This document shows positions 7,546 to 16,157 of a stretch of 64,000 nucleotides of DNA, piece by piece. Where the stretch lies: NCBI GenBank assembly GCA_050181915.1, contig JBFXCS010000001.1, positions 124,001 through 188,000 on the forward strand, given 5' to 3'. Source of the DNA: JBFXCS01 sp050181915 (lineage in GTDB: Bacteria > Actinomycetota > Thermoleophilia > Miltoncostaeales > Miltoncostaeaceae). The notes under the pieces were generated by a model, which worked only from the letters and a program-made list of their open reading frames with translations, ran no database searches and was not told the origin of the DNA. The translations under genes were made by a program, and so were the position numbers. The first letter of the stretch is position 1. Each line of letters starts with the position of its first letter.

Positions 7546-8424
7546 CTAGCGGCGGCGCGGGCGCCCGGACCAGTTGGCGCGCGCCGTCGCCAGGGCGGCG
7601 CCGGAGATGAGGCCGGCGACGAGGGCCACGAACAGCAGCTTCTGGAGCGTCGCCATGCGATCGTTGGACGCGACCGTCGCGGGGTTGACGACGTTGAGCG
7701 TGCCCGCCGATCCCTGGCCGACGGTGGCCTGGCGGTACGCGTTCTCGGCGCTGTCGACCTTGACCGCGAGGCTCCTGACGTTGGCCTGGGCGTTCTGGGA
7801 GGCCCTGAGCGTGGCGTCGCCGGGGTTCGCCCGGTAGGCGCGCTGGGCGGCCGCGGCGTCGGTCTGCGCCTCCACGAGCTCGATGTTGGCGGTCTTGATG
7901 GCCTCGTAGAGCTCGTCGGCCCGGCTGGTGGAGGCGTTGAGGCCGCCGATGAAGGTGATCAGCGACTGGCCGGCGGTGTCCGCCAGCTTCTCGGCCTCGC
8001 CGCCCGAGCCGCCCGTCGCCTGGACGCGGATGATGTTCGAGTTCGGCACGGGGGAGGAGGAGACGCGTCCCTCGACATCGGCGTACGGCAGCTTCAGCTC
8101 CTTGGCGATCGGGCCGATCACGCCCTCGGCGCTCACGTAGCGGCTGTAGTTGCCGGCGAGCTGCACGGTGCTGTCGACGAAGCCGGGGATCGACTCGGTC
8201 GTGACGTTGACGCCGCCGACCTGAAGGCGCGTCTCCGCGGTGTAGGTGGGACTGCGCACCAGTCCGGCCAGCAGCGCGATCAGGCACAGGCCGATCGCCG
8301 GGGCGGCGGTCAGCAGCTTCCTGCGCCGGATGGCCTCCATGACCGGGACTCGCGCGCCCCGTCTCCTGCCGGGCCCCCACGAGGGCGCGGGGTCCTGCGT
8401 GGCAATCGGCTCCATCGTCGTCAT
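7546..8424 (-). CDS. Wzz-like chain-length determinant protein
   Basis: The 292-residue product has one hydrophobic segment near residues 40-60 (LLTAAPAIGLCLIALLAGLV) and a second near the C-terminus (LLFVALVAGLISGAALATA). They enclose an extracytoplasmic domain with a long helical part rich in Ala/Glu/Gln (about residues 150-230). This two-membrane-helix plan is that of polysaccharide co-polymerases that set polymer length. No Walker-type tyrosine kinase domain is fused. It heads the operon with the polymerase/ligase and pyruvyltransferase. The start may be ATG 8424 or ATG 8415, and neither has a good ribosome-binding site. Confidence 0.78.
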   Translation of the reverse strand: MTTMEPIATQDPAPSWGPGRRRGARVPVMEAIRRRKLLTAAPAIGLCLIALLAGLVRSPTYTAETRLQVGGVNVTTESIPGFVDSTVQLAGNYSRYVSAEGVIGPIAKELKLPYADVEGRVSSSPVPNSNIIRVQATGGSGGEAEKLADTAGQSLITFIGGLNASTSRADELYEAIKTANIELVEAQTDAAAAQRAYRANPGDATLRASQNAQANVRSLAVKVDSAENAYRQATVGQGSAGTLNVVNPATVASNDRMATLQKLLFVALVAGLISGAALATARANWSGRPRRR

Positions 8425-8494
8425 CAGTGACTCAGCCCATTCCGTTGAAGATGCCGCCCGGCATGGTAGGGCGAGGCCGAGGGGCGCAGGAACT

Positions 8495-8510
8495 GACCTA
8501 CGTATAGGTC
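8495..8510. promoter_or_regulatory. Inverted repeat in the divergent wzz / glycosyltransferase promoter
   Basis: GACCTA-CGTA-TAGGTC is a perfect 6-bp inverted repeat with a 4-bp centre in the roughly 120-bp gap between divergent genes. The right arm overlaps a TATAGG box that could be the -10 element for the plus-strand gene. A regulator-binding site is plausible, but I cannot name the regulator. Confidence 0.4.
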
Positions 8511-8544
8511 GCTTCCTCACCGTCTGTCCATTCATGTCGGGGTC

Positions 8545-9801
8545 ATGTCTGCTGTCATCCTGACCGCGCAGATGGCACGGATCGCCTACATCACGAGCCG
8601 GTACCCGGCGATCTCGCACACGTTCGTGTTGCGGGAGGTCGCCGCACTGAGGGCTCGCGGCATCGAGGTCGACACCTTCAGCGTGCGCGCGACCGATCCG
8701 GCGCAGCTGCTGAGCGAGGCCGACCGCGCCGAGGCCGCGTCGACGACCGTGATCGTGCCGGCCCGCCCGGCCGAGCTCGCCGGCGCGCACCGGCGCGCGC
8801 TGGCGCGGCCGGCGGCCTACGCCGGGGCCCTGAGGCGCGCGCTGGACCACGGCGCCGGCGGCCCGAAGTCGTCGCTGTGGCGGCTCTTCTACCTGGCCGA
8901 GGCCGGGGTACTGCTCGACCACTGCCGCGAGCGCGGCATCCGCCACGTCCACGCCCACTTCGCCAACGTGGGCGCCGACGTCGCGATGCTGGCCTCGGCG
9001 ATGAGCGGCGGCGAGGTCGGCTGGAGCTACACGATGCACGGCCCCACCGAGTTCGCCGACGTCGCCCACTTCCGTCTGGCCGAGAAGACCGAGGAGGCCG
9101 GGTTCGTGGTGTGCATCAGCGACTACTGCCGCAGCCAGCTGATGAAGCTGGTGGGCCCCGAGCACTGGGACAAGCTGGAGATCGTGCACTGCGGCATCGA
9201 TCCGGCGCGCTTCGCGCCCCCGGCGGTGCCGCGCCGTCCCGGGCCGCTGCGCGTGCTGTGCGTGGGCCGCCTGGTGCCCGACAAGGGGCAGGCCCTGCTG
9301 GTGGACGCCATGCGGCTGCTGGCGGAGCGCTCGCTCGACGCGGAGCTGATCCTGGTGGGCGACGGGCCCGACCGCGCGCGCCTGGCCGAGTCGGTCGCGC
9401 GGTCGGGGCTCGGCGGGCGCGTCACCCTGGCCGGGGCCATCGGGCAGGACCGGGTGCGCGACTTCTACGCCGACGCCGACGTCTTCTGCCTGCCGAGCTT
9501 CGCCGAGGGCGTGCCGGTGGTGCTGATGGAGGCCATGGCGATGGGCCTGCCGGTGGTGACCACGAACATCACCGGCGTGCCGGAGCTGGTGGAGGACGGC
9601 GTCTCCGGCCACCTGGTGCGCCCCGCGCGCCCCGACCAGCTGGCCGACGCCGTCGCGGGGCTCGCCGCCGACCCGTCCCTGCGCCGGCGGATGGGCGAGG
9701 CCGGGCGCCGCAAGGTGATCGAGGAGTTCTCGACCGACGTGGTGGGCGACCGCCTCGCCGCGGTCCTCGCCGCGCGCGGGGCGCTGGAGCCCGCGGCGTG
9801 A
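8545..9801 (+). CDS. Glycosyltransferase family 4
   Basis: This 418-residue GT-B enzyme resembles WcaL/exopolysaccharide glycosyltransferases. The N-terminal domain starts with YITSRYPAISHTFVLREV and contains VHAHFAN. The C-terminal domain has GRLVPDKGQ, LVGDGPDR and the GT4 signature SFAEGVPVVLMEAMAMGLPVV, including the E-x7-E pair. It acts in the cytosol on a nucleotide sugar. The protein could begin at ATG 8572, which is closer to the usual family start, rather than at 8545. It is transcribed divergently from the wzz operon and is coupled by a GTGA overlap to the next gene, a second glycosyltransferase. Confidence 0.88.
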   Translation: MSAVILTAQMARIAYITSRYPAISHTFVLREVAALRARGIEVDTFSVRATDPAQLLSEADRAEAASTTVIVPARPAELAGAHRRALARPAAYAGALRRALDHGAGGPKSSLWRLFYLAEAGVLLDHCRERGIRHVHAHFANVGADVAMLASAMSGGEVGWSYTMHGPTEFADVAHFRLAEKTEEAGFVVCISDYCRSQLMKLVGPEHWDKLEIVHCGIDPARFAPPAVPRRPGPLRVLCVGRLVPDKGQALLVDAMRLLAERSLDAELILVGDGPDRARLAESVARSGLGGRVTLAGAIGQDRVRDFYADADVFCLPSFAEGVPVVLMEAMAMGLPVVTTNITGVPELVEDGVSGHLVRPARPDQLADAVAGLAADPSLRRRMGEAGRRKVIEEFSTDVVGDRLAAVLAARGALEPAA

Positions 9802-11030
9802 GGCCGGCCGCCGCCGCCTCGGCCGTCGCCTTCGCCCCGTGGCTCGCGTGGTGGGGCACCTGGCTCGCGGCCGCCCTCGCGGGCCGGCGCCCGCTGGCGT
9901 CGCCCCCGGCGGAGCCGCCGCCCGGCGGCCCGCGCCTCGACGTCCTCATCCCCGCCCACGACGAGGAGGAGGGCCTGCCGGGCCTGCTCGCCTCCCTGGG
10001 CATCGGCGAGCCGGGGTCGCCGCTGGGGCGGGTGCTGGTGGTGGCCGACCACTGCTCCGACCGCACCGCCGAGGTGGCCCGCGCGGCGGGCGCGCGGGTG
10101 CTCGAGCGCGACTCGGGCCCGCGCGGCAAGCCGGCCGCCCTGCGCGACGGCCTCGCCGCCCTCGCGGCCGACGGCGCGCCCGAGGCGGTCATGTTCCTCG
10201 ACGCCGACTGCGCCTGCTCACCCGGGCTGGCGGGCCGCGTCGCCGCCCGGCTGGGGGACGGCGCGACGGCGGTGCAGGCGCCGTACACCATCGAGGGCGG
10301 CGACGACGGCGGCGCCGCGAGCGGCGTCGCGCTGGGGGTCTTCCTGCGCAACATCCTGCGCCCCACCGGCCTCGACCGGATGGGCGTGCCGGTGATCATC
10401 ACCGGGTCGGGCTTCGCGCTCGCCGGCCCCGCGCTCGATCACCTCACCTTCGAGGACCACCTGGCCGAGGACCTGCGCCTCACCCACGTGCTGCTGGAGC
10501 GCGGCATCCCGGTGCGGCTGGTGCCGGGCGCGACCGTGACCTCGCCGCTGCCGCCGGACGACGACGCCCTGACGGTGCAGCGGGCCCGCTGGGAGGGCGG
10601 CGTGCTCGCCACCTGGCGCACGCTGCCGCGCCTCGCCGCCCGCCTCGCCCTGCGCGGCGACGCGAGGGGCGTCGCGGGGCTCGTCGACGCGTCGGCGCCG
10701 CCGCTGGCGCTGGCCGCCGCCGGCTGGCTGGCGGCGACCGCGGCGCTGGGCGGGGCGGTCGCCGCCGGCGCCGCCCCGCGCTCCGCGCTCGCCTGGCCGG
10801 CCGCCGCCGGGGGCGCCCTGGTCGCCTACCTCGGGGTGGGCGTCGCGGCCCACGCGCGGTGGAGCGGCGAGCGCCCCGCCGCGGCGCTCGCCCGCACAGC
10901 GCGGGCGGTGCCCCGTTTCGTCCTCTGGAAGGCCGCCGTCTACTCGGGGATGGCCCGGCCCGGCGCCGATCGCCCGGGGTGGGTGCGAACCCCCCGCAGG
11001 TCGGGTGGAGGCCCTCCCATCCGCGGGTGA
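9798..11030 (+). CDS. Membrane-anchored glycosyltransferase family 2
   Basis: This 410-residue GT2 enzyme has an N-terminal hydrophobic segment (WLAWWGTWLAAALAG) and the GT-A motifs LIPAHDEEEGL, DADCACSPG (DxD) and EDHLAEDLRL. It also has QRARWEGG, the QxxRW motif of processive or membrane GT2 proteins. At least two more hydrophobic segments lie in the C-terminal 100 residues. It therefore probably works at the inner face of the membrane on a lipid-linked acceptor. The GTG start overlaps the previous stop codon (GTGA). A gap of about 80 bp separates it from the epimerase gene. Confidence 0.85.
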   Translation: MRPAAAASAVAFAPWLAWWGTWLAAALAGRRPLASPPAEPPPGGPRLDVLIPAHDEEEGLPGLLASLGIGEPGSPLGRVLVVADHCSDRTAEVARAAGARVLERDSGPRGKPAALRDGLAALAADGAPEAVMFLDADCACSPGLAGRVAARLGDGATAVQAPYTIEGGDDGGAASGVALGVFLRNILRPTGLDRMGVPVIITGSGFALAGPALDHLTFEDHLAEDLRLTHVLLERGIPVRLVPGATVTSPLPPDDDALTVQRARWEGGVLATWRTLPRLAARLALRGDARGVAGLVDASAPPLALAAAGWLAATAALGGAVAAGAAPRSALAWPAAAGGALVAYLGVGVAAHARWSGERPAAALARTARAVPRFVLWKAAVYSGMARPGADRPGWVRTPRRSGGGPPIRG

Positions 11031-11109
11031 AGACCGTCCTATCCGCCGGTGATGCGCCCACACATCGCCTGAGAGCATCCGACACGACGTCGAACGACAA
11101 CAAGGGAGC

Positions 11110-12144
11110 ATGATGCGCGTCCTTCTCACCGGCCACGAGGGCTACATCGGAGCCGTGGCGTCGACCGTCCTGGCGGACGCCGGTCACGACGTCGTCGGGC
11201 TCGACAGCTACCTCTACGAGGGGTGCGACCTGGGCGACGGACCGCCCGAGATCGAGGCGCTGCGCATGGACGTGCGCGACGTGGAGCCCCGCCACCTCGA
11301 TGGCTTCGACGCCGTCATCCACCTGGCGGCGATCTCGAACGACCCGATCGGCGAGCTCGACCCGGACATCACCTACGCGATCAACCACCGCGCCTCGGTG
11401 CGGCTGGCCGAGGCGGCCAAGGCCGCCGGCGTGGGCCGCTACGTGTTCTCGTCGTCGTGCAGCCTCTACGGCGCCGCCGGCGACGCGATCCTCGACGAGT
11501 CCGCCGGCTTCGACCCGGTGACGGCCTACGCGCGCTCGAAGGTGCTGGCCGAGCAGGACATCTCGAAGCTGGCCGACGACGACTTCAGCCCGGTGTACCT
11601 GCGCAACGCCACGGTGTACGGCGCCTCCCCGCGCCTGCGCGGCGACGTGGTCGTCAACAACCTCACGGGGGTCGCCTTCTCGACCGGCCGCGTCCACATG
11701 ATGAGCGACGGCACCCCCTGGCGGCCGCTGGTGCACGTGCGCGACGTGTCGCGGGCGATGCTGGCCGCCATCGAGGCGCCCCGGGAGGTCGTGCACGACG
11801 AGGCCATCAACATCGTCGCCTCCTCCCAGAACTACCGCATCTCCGAGGTGGCCGAGATCGTGCGCGACGAGCTGCCGGGCACCGAGATCACCTACGCCGA
11901 CGACGCGGGCCCCGACCTGCGCTGCTACCGGGTCACCGGCTCCAAGCTCGAGCGCCTGCTGCCGCAGGCGGTCCCCGCCATGACCGTCCGCGACGGGGTG
12001 AGGGAGCTGGTGGCCGCCTTCCGGGCCGACGGCATCACCGCCGAGGACATCACCGGGCCGCGCTTCACCCGGCTGCGGCGCGTGGACGAGCTCAAGAGCG
12101 CCGGCCGCCTCGACGACTCGCTGGCCTGGCGTGCCGCGGTCTGA
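11110..12144 (+). CDS. NAD(P)-dependent nucleotide-sugar epimerase/dehydratase (extended SDR)
   Basis: The 344-residue Rossmann protein begins MMRVLLTGHEGYIGAVASTVL, giving the GxxGxxG NAD-binding motif. Its catalytic SSSCSLYG segment and YARSK (YxxxK) are those of extended short-chain dehydrogenases acting on nucleotide sugars. The C-terminal half contains the family's NYRISEVAEIV segment. Position and neighbours (C-methyltransferase, cupin, cytidylyltransferase) indicate a step in making a deoxy or branched sugar for the surface polymer. AAGGGAGC precedes the ATG by a suitable distance. The exact reaction (4-epimerase, 4,6-dehydratase or 4-reductase) is not decided by these motifs. Confidence 0.85.
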   Translation: MMRVLLTGHEGYIGAVASTVLADAGHDVVGLDSYLYEGCDLGDGPPEIEALRMDVRDVEPRHLDGFDAVIHLAAISNDPIGELDPDITYAINHRASVRLAEAAKAAGVGRYVFSSSCSLYGAAGDAILDESAGFDPVTAYARSKVLAEQDISKLADDDFSPVYLRNATVYGASPRLRGDVVVNNLTGVAFSTGRVHMMSDGTPWRPLVHVRDVSRAMLAAIEAPREVVHDEAINIVASSQNYRISEVAEIVRDELPGTEITYADDAGPDLRCYRVTGSKLERLLPQAVPAMTVRDGVRELVAAFRADGITAEDITGPRFTRLRRVDELKSAGRLDDSLAWRAAV

Positions 12145-13480
12145 CCTCGGCCTCGACCCCGCCCTGCTCGACGGCGCCGGCCTCGGCCGGTGGATGCACG
12201 ACCTGGCGGCCGAGCTGCTGCCCATCCCGCGCTCCCTCACGGGGGCCGGGGTGCGGGAGACCTTCCGGCGGCTCGCGGCGGACCTGCCCGGCCTCGAGAC
12301 CGTCGAGATCCCGTCCGGCACCCGGCTCTACGACTGGACCGTGCCCGACGAGTGGACGATCCGCGAGGCCTGGCTGGCCGATCCGTCGGGGCGGCGGGTG
12401 GTCGACATGGCCGACTCGACGCTGCACGTCCTCGGCCACAGCGAGCCGGTGCGCGCCACGATGCCGCTCGACGAGCTGCGCCCGCACCTGCACACGCTGC
12501 CCGACCATCCGGACTGGGTGCCCTTCCGTACCTCGTACTGGGAGCGCGCCTGGGGCCTCTGCCTGAGCCACCGGCTGCTGGAGTCGCTGCCCGACGGCGA
12601 CTACGAGGTGGTGATCGACGCCGACCTCGCCCCCGGCGACATGACCTACGCCGAGCTGGTGATCCCCGGCTCCGGCCCCGGCGAGGTGCTGCTGTCGACG
12701 CCCGCCTGCCACCCGGCGCTGGCCAACGACAACCTGTCGGGCATGGTGCTGCTGGCCGGCCTGGCCGCTCGGCTGGCGGCCCGCGAGGAGCGGCGCCACA
12801 CCTACCGCTTCCTCTGGAGCCCCGGCACCATCGGCCCGCTCGCCTGGCTGTCGCGCAACGAGGACCGCCTGGACCGCATCGTCGCCGGCTTCGCGGTGAT
12901 GTGCGTCGGCGATCCGGGGCGCTTCACCTACAAGCGCAGCCGCCGCGGCGACGCGCTCGTCGACCGCGCCGCCGTCTGCGCCCTCCGCGACCTGGGCGTC
13001 GAGCACGACGTCATCGACTGGGTGCCGTGGGGCGGGGACGAGCGCCAGTTCTGCTCACCGGGCTTCGACCTGCCGGTGGGCGTGCTCACCCGCACCCCGC
13101 CCGGCGCCTTCCCCGAGAACCACACCTCGGCCGACGACCTCGCCTACGTGACGGCCGACGCGCTCGGCGGGTCCGCCGCCGCCTACCTCGCGGCCATCGA
13201 CGTGCTGGAGCACGGCGACCTGGTCCCGCTGGGCAGCAACCAGAGAGGCGAGCCGCAGCTGGGCCGCCGCGGCCTCACCCGCCGCATGGGGGGCCAGAAG
13301 GGCGGCACCTACGAGCTGGCGCTCTTCTGGGTGCTCAACCTCGCCGACGGCCGCCACTCGCTGCTCGACATCGCCGAGCGCTCGGGCCTTCCCTTCGGCG
13401 AGATCCGCGCCGCCTGCGCCGCCCTGCGCGACGTGGAGCTGGTGCGGGAGGAGACGCCCCGGTGGGAGGAGACGCCCTAG
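12131..13480 (+). CDS. DUF4910 aminopeptidase-like protein with C-terminal winged helix
   Basis: The 449-residue product matches the pattern of the DUF4910/aminopeptidase-like family found in polysaccharide loci. It shows IPRSLTGAGVRETFRRL near the start, YDWTVPDEW, an M28-like core with CHPALANDNLSG, and FPENHTSADD further on. The family's metal-site residues (His-Pro, Asp-Asn-Asp, Glu-Asn-His) appear present. The last 110 residues look like a winged-helix domain. Its biochemical role in glycan assembly is unknown to me. It starts with GTG 14 bp before the end of the epimerase gene. It ends in CTAG, whose two halves are the stop codons of this gene and of the convergent cupin gene. Confidence 0.75.
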   Translation: MPRSDLGLDPALLDGAGLGRWMHDLAAELLPIPRSLTGAGVRETFRRLAADLPGLETVEIPSGTRLYDWTVPDEWTIREAWLADPSGRRVVDMADSTLHVLGHSEPVRATMPLDELRPHLHTLPDHPDWVPFRTSYWERAWGLCLSHRLLESLPDGDYEVVIDADLAPGDMTYAELVIPGSGPGEVLLSTPACHPALANDNLSGMVLLAGLAARLAAREERRHTYRFLWSPGTIGPLAWLSRNEDRLDRIVAGFAVMCVGDPGRFTYKRSRRGDALVDRAAVCALRDLGVEHDVIDWVPWGGDERQFCSPGFDLPVGVLTRTPPGAFPENHTSADDLAYVTADALGGSAAAYLAAIDVLEHGDLVPLGSNQRGEPQLGRRGLTRRMGGQKGGTYELALFWVLNLADGRHSLLDIAERSGLPFGEIRAACAALRDVELVREETPRWEETP

Positions 13481-13968
13481 TGGTTGCGCACGGCCCAGTC
13501 GTAGGGCACGGCGTCGCCGAAGGGCTCGTCGCGCGTGGTGCGCCCCGGCGCGTGGGTGTGCGTCGCGCAGTTGGCGACGATCGCGAAGGGCTGGGCCATG
13601 CCCTTCATGCCGTTCGTGACGCCGGGCGGGATCACCGTCAGCAGGTGGCTGTCGGTTCCCATGAAGACCTCCATCAGCCCGCCCCTGGTGGGCGAGTCCT
13701 CGCGCCCGTCGTACAGGACCAGCTTGATCCGGCCGAAGACACAGGCGTAGTTGAGGGTCATCTCGCGATGCGTATGCCACCCCTTCACCACGTCACGGTA
13801 GATGGTGGTGAAGTAGATCTCGCCGAAGCGGCGGAAGTGCGCATCGGTCTCGCGAAGCATGTGCAGGATCGTGCCCCGCTCGTCGGGGATGCGACGGAGG
13901 CAGACAACGTTCACATCGTGGATCGGCTCCCCCGCGAGCACGGCCACGCCATCAGGGAGATCAGGCAT
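13477..13968 (-). CDS. RmlC-like cupin (dTDP-sugar 3,5-epimerase/isomerase family)
   Basis: The 163-residue cupin shows VKGWHTHREMTLNYACVFGRIKLVLYD and VIPPGVTNGMKG, the two strands and His residues characteristic of dTDP-4-keto-6-deoxyhexose 3,5-epimerases and related WxcM-like isomerases. It likely tailors a keto-deoxy sugar for the polymer. I use ATG 13968. A GTG at 13986 would add six residues but has no ribosome-binding site. The ATG shares its first base with the TTG start of the divergent C-methyltransferase, leaving no spacer. The promoter of each gene must therefore lie inside the other, or transcripts initiate very close to the start. Confidence 0.75.
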   Translation of the reverse strand: MPDLPDGVAVLAGEPIHDVNVVCLRRIPDERGTILHMLRETDAHFRRFGEIYFTTIYRDVVKGWHTHREMTLNYACVFGRIKLVLYDGREDSPTRGGLMEVFMGTDSHLLTVIPPGVTNGMKGMAQPFAIVANCATHTHAPGRTTRDEPFGDAVPYDWAVRNH

Positions 13969-15248
13969 TGACGGCCACGCTACCACGCCAATCCACGCGG
14001 ATCGGCCCCACGGATGGGCAGGTCCCGGCCTGCCGTTTCTGCGCCGCCCCGTTGCGTCACACGTTCGTCGACCTGGGCATGTCGCCCCTCTGTGAGACCT
14101 TCCTCGAGCCGGCCGACCTCGGCCGCATGGAGGCCTTCTACCCGCTCCACGTGCGCGTCTGCGAGCGCTGCAAGCTGGTGCAGCTCGAGGAGTTCGTCGC
14201 CCCCGAGGAGATCTTCACCGAGTACGCCTACTTCTCGTCCTACTCGGACAGCTGGGTGAAGCACGCCCGCGACTACGCCCACGCCATGATCGACCGCCTC
14301 GCGCTCGGCCCGGAGAGCTTCGTGGTGGAGCTGGCGAGCAACGACGGCTACCTGCTGCAGCACTTCGTCGAGGCCGGCGTGCCGTGCCTGGGGGTCGAGC
14401 CGGCGGCCAACGTCGCCGAGGCCGCCGAGCAGCGCGGCGTGCCCACCCGCGTCGCCTTCTTCGGGCGCGAGGAGGCCGCCAGGATGGTGGCCGAGGGCAG
14501 GAGCGCCGACCTGATCGCCGCCAACAACGTGCTCGCCCAGGTGCCGGACCTCAACGACTTCGTCGGCGGCATCGCGACGCTGCTCGCCCCCGGCGGCACC
14601 GTGACGATCGAGTTCCCCCACCTGATGAGGCTCATCGACGAGCGCCAGTTCGACACGATCTACCACGAGCACTTCTCGTACTTCTCGCTGCTGTCGGCCG
14701 GCCGCATCCTCGCCGCCCACGGCCTGAAGCTGGTGGACGTGGAGGAGCTGCCCAGCCACGGCGGCTCGCTGCGCCTGTTCGCCATGCACGAGGCGGCGGC
14801 CACCGCGCCCAGCGAGCGGCTGCTCGCCCTCGCGGCGCGCGAGGAGGCCGCCGGCTACGACGGGCTCGACGCCTACCTCTCGTACGGCCCGGTGGTCGAG
14901 GAGGTGAAGCGCGACCTGCTCTCGTACCTGATCGCGGCGCGCGCCGAGGGCCGGCACGTGGTGGGCTACGGGGCCCCCGGCAAGGGCAACACCCTGCTCA
15001 ACTACTGCGGCATCCGCACCGACTTCCTCGACTACACGGTCGACCGCAACCCGTACAAGCACGGGCGCTTCACCCCCGGCACCCACATCCCGATCTTCCC
15101 CCCCGAGCGGCTCGCCGAGACCCGCCCGGACGACATCCTGATCCTGCCCTGGAACCTCGAGCGCGAGATCGCCAAGCAGCTCGAGTACACGCGCGAGTGG
15201 GGCGCGCGACTGGTGATCCCGATCCCGAAGGTGAAGGTGATCTCGTGA
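13968..15248 (+). CDS. Nucleotide-sugar C-methyltransferase (zinc-binding, NovU/TylC3 type)
   Basis: This SAM-dependent enzyme of 426 residues has three regions. A zinc-binding N-terminal domain has CRFC and CERCK (about residues 22-65) and LGMSPLCETF. A methyltransferase domain has VVELASNDGYLLQHF and VEPAANVAEAA. A C-terminal Rossmann-like part has YGAPGKGNTLLNYCGI and VDRNPYKHG. This is the architecture of enzymes that C-methylate keto-deoxy nucleotide sugars. The TTG start is the only one that keeps the first zinc cysteines, and GGGAG lies 8 nt upstream. It overlaps the cytidylyltransferase by GTGA. Together these suggest a branched-chain sugar in the surface glycan. Confidence 0.87.
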   Translation: MTATLPRQSTRIGPTDGQVPACRFCAAPLRHTFVDLGMSPLCETFLEPADLGRMEAFYPLHVRVCERCKLVQLEEFVAPEEIFTEYAYFSSYSDSWVKHARDYAHAMIDRLALGPESFVVELASNDGYLLQHFVEAGVPCLGVEPAANVAEAAEQRGVPTRVAFFGREEAARMVAEGRSADLIAANNVLAQVPDLNDFVGGIATLLAPGGTVTIEFPHLMRLIDERQFDTIYHEHFSYFSLLSAGRILAAHGLKLVDVEELPSHGGSLRLFAMHEAAATAPSERLLALAAREEAAGYDGLDAYLSYGPVVEEVKRDLLSYLIAARAEGRHVVGYGAPGKGNTLLNYCGIRTDFLDYTVDRNPYKHGRFTPGTHIPIFPPERLAETRPDDILILPWNLEREIAKQLEYTREWGARLVIPIPKVKVIS

Positions 15249-16081
15249 AGGTCGTCCTCTTCTGCGGCGGCAAGGGCCTGCGCATGCGGGAGGCCTCGAG
15301 CACCATTCCGAAGCCGATGATCGGCATCGGCGGCCGCCCGGTGCTGTGGCACGTCATGAAGTACTTCGCCCATCACGGGCACACCGACTTCATCCTCTGC
15401 CTGGGCTACCAGCAGGAGGTGATCAAGGACTACTTCCTCAACTACCGCGAGACCATGTCCAACGACTTCGTGCTGTCCGGCGGCGGCAGCGACGTGCGGC
15501 TGCTGGCCGAGGACATCTCGGACTGGCGGATCAGCTTCATCAACACCGGCCACGACGCCAACGTGGGCGAGCGCCTGCGCCGCGTGCGCGAGCACATCGG
15601 CGACGACGAGTACTTCCTCGCCAACTACGGCGACGTCCTCACCGACGCGCCGCTCAACACGATGGTCGATGACTTCGTCGGCAGCGACAAGGTGGTCAGC
15701 TTCCTGTCGGTGCCGCCGCGCTACACCTTCCACACCGTGTCGGTGGCCGACGACGGGCGCACGGTTTCGGCCGTGCGCGACGTGGCCGACTCGGAGATCT
15801 GGGTCAACGGCGGCTACTTCGCCATCCGGCGCGACATCTTCGACTACATGGAGCCCGGCGAGGAGCTCGTCACCGACGTGTTCAGCAAGCTGGTGCCGCG
15901 TGGCCTCGTCGCCACCCACCGCCACCGCGGCTTCTGGGCGCCGATGGACACCCTCAAGGAGCAGCAGGAGCTGGAGGCGATGGTCGATGCCGGCGGCGGC
16001 CCCTGGCGCCTGTGGGAGAAGGCGGCGGCGCACGAGCCGGAGTCGAACGGCAGGAGCCCCGCGGCGGCCGTCACCGCCTGA
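15245..16081 (+). CDS. rfbF: Glucose-1-phosphate cytidylyltransferase-like nucleotidyltransferase
   Basis: This 278-residue nucleotidyltransferase begins KVVLFCGGKGLRMRE and continues IPKPMIGIGGRPVLWHVMKYFAHHG. This is the signature of RfbF, which makes CDP-glucose from CTP and glucose 1-phosphate. GYQQEVIKDYFLNY and NYGDVLTD, the latter with the metal-binding Asp, are also family motifs. The last 20 residues (PESNGRSPAAAVTA) are an extension. The GTG start overlaps the C-methyltransferase stop. A CDP-activated, C-methylated deoxy sugar is the straightforward inference, but no CDP-glucose 4,6-dehydratase is identified with certainty in the window. The epimerase at 11110 could fill that role. 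Confidence 0.85.
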   Translation: MKVVLFCGGKGLRMREASSTIPKPMIGIGGRPVLWHVMKYFAHHGHTDFILCLGYQQEVIKDYFLNYRETMSNDFVLSGGGSDVRLLAEDISDWRISFINTGHDANVGERLRRVREHIGDDEYFLANYGDVLTDAPLNTMVDDFVGSDKVVSFLSVPPRYTFHTVSVADDGRTVSAVRDVADSEIWVNGGYFAIRRDIFDYMEPGEELVTDVFSKLVPRGLVATHRHRGFWAPMDTLKEQQELEAMVDAGGGPWRLWEKAAAHEPESNGRSPAAAVTA

Positions 16082-16157
16082 GCGGCCGCCGCGCCGCCGC
16101 CCCGGCCGCGCCACCGTCGCGGGCTCGTCGGCCGTCGCGCATCCGCGTTCGCTCCCC

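Noticed and set aside
16082..16157. Possible terminator between convergent cytidylyltransferase and methyltransferase genes
   Set aside because: The stretch is GC-rich, but I could not find a convincing long stem.
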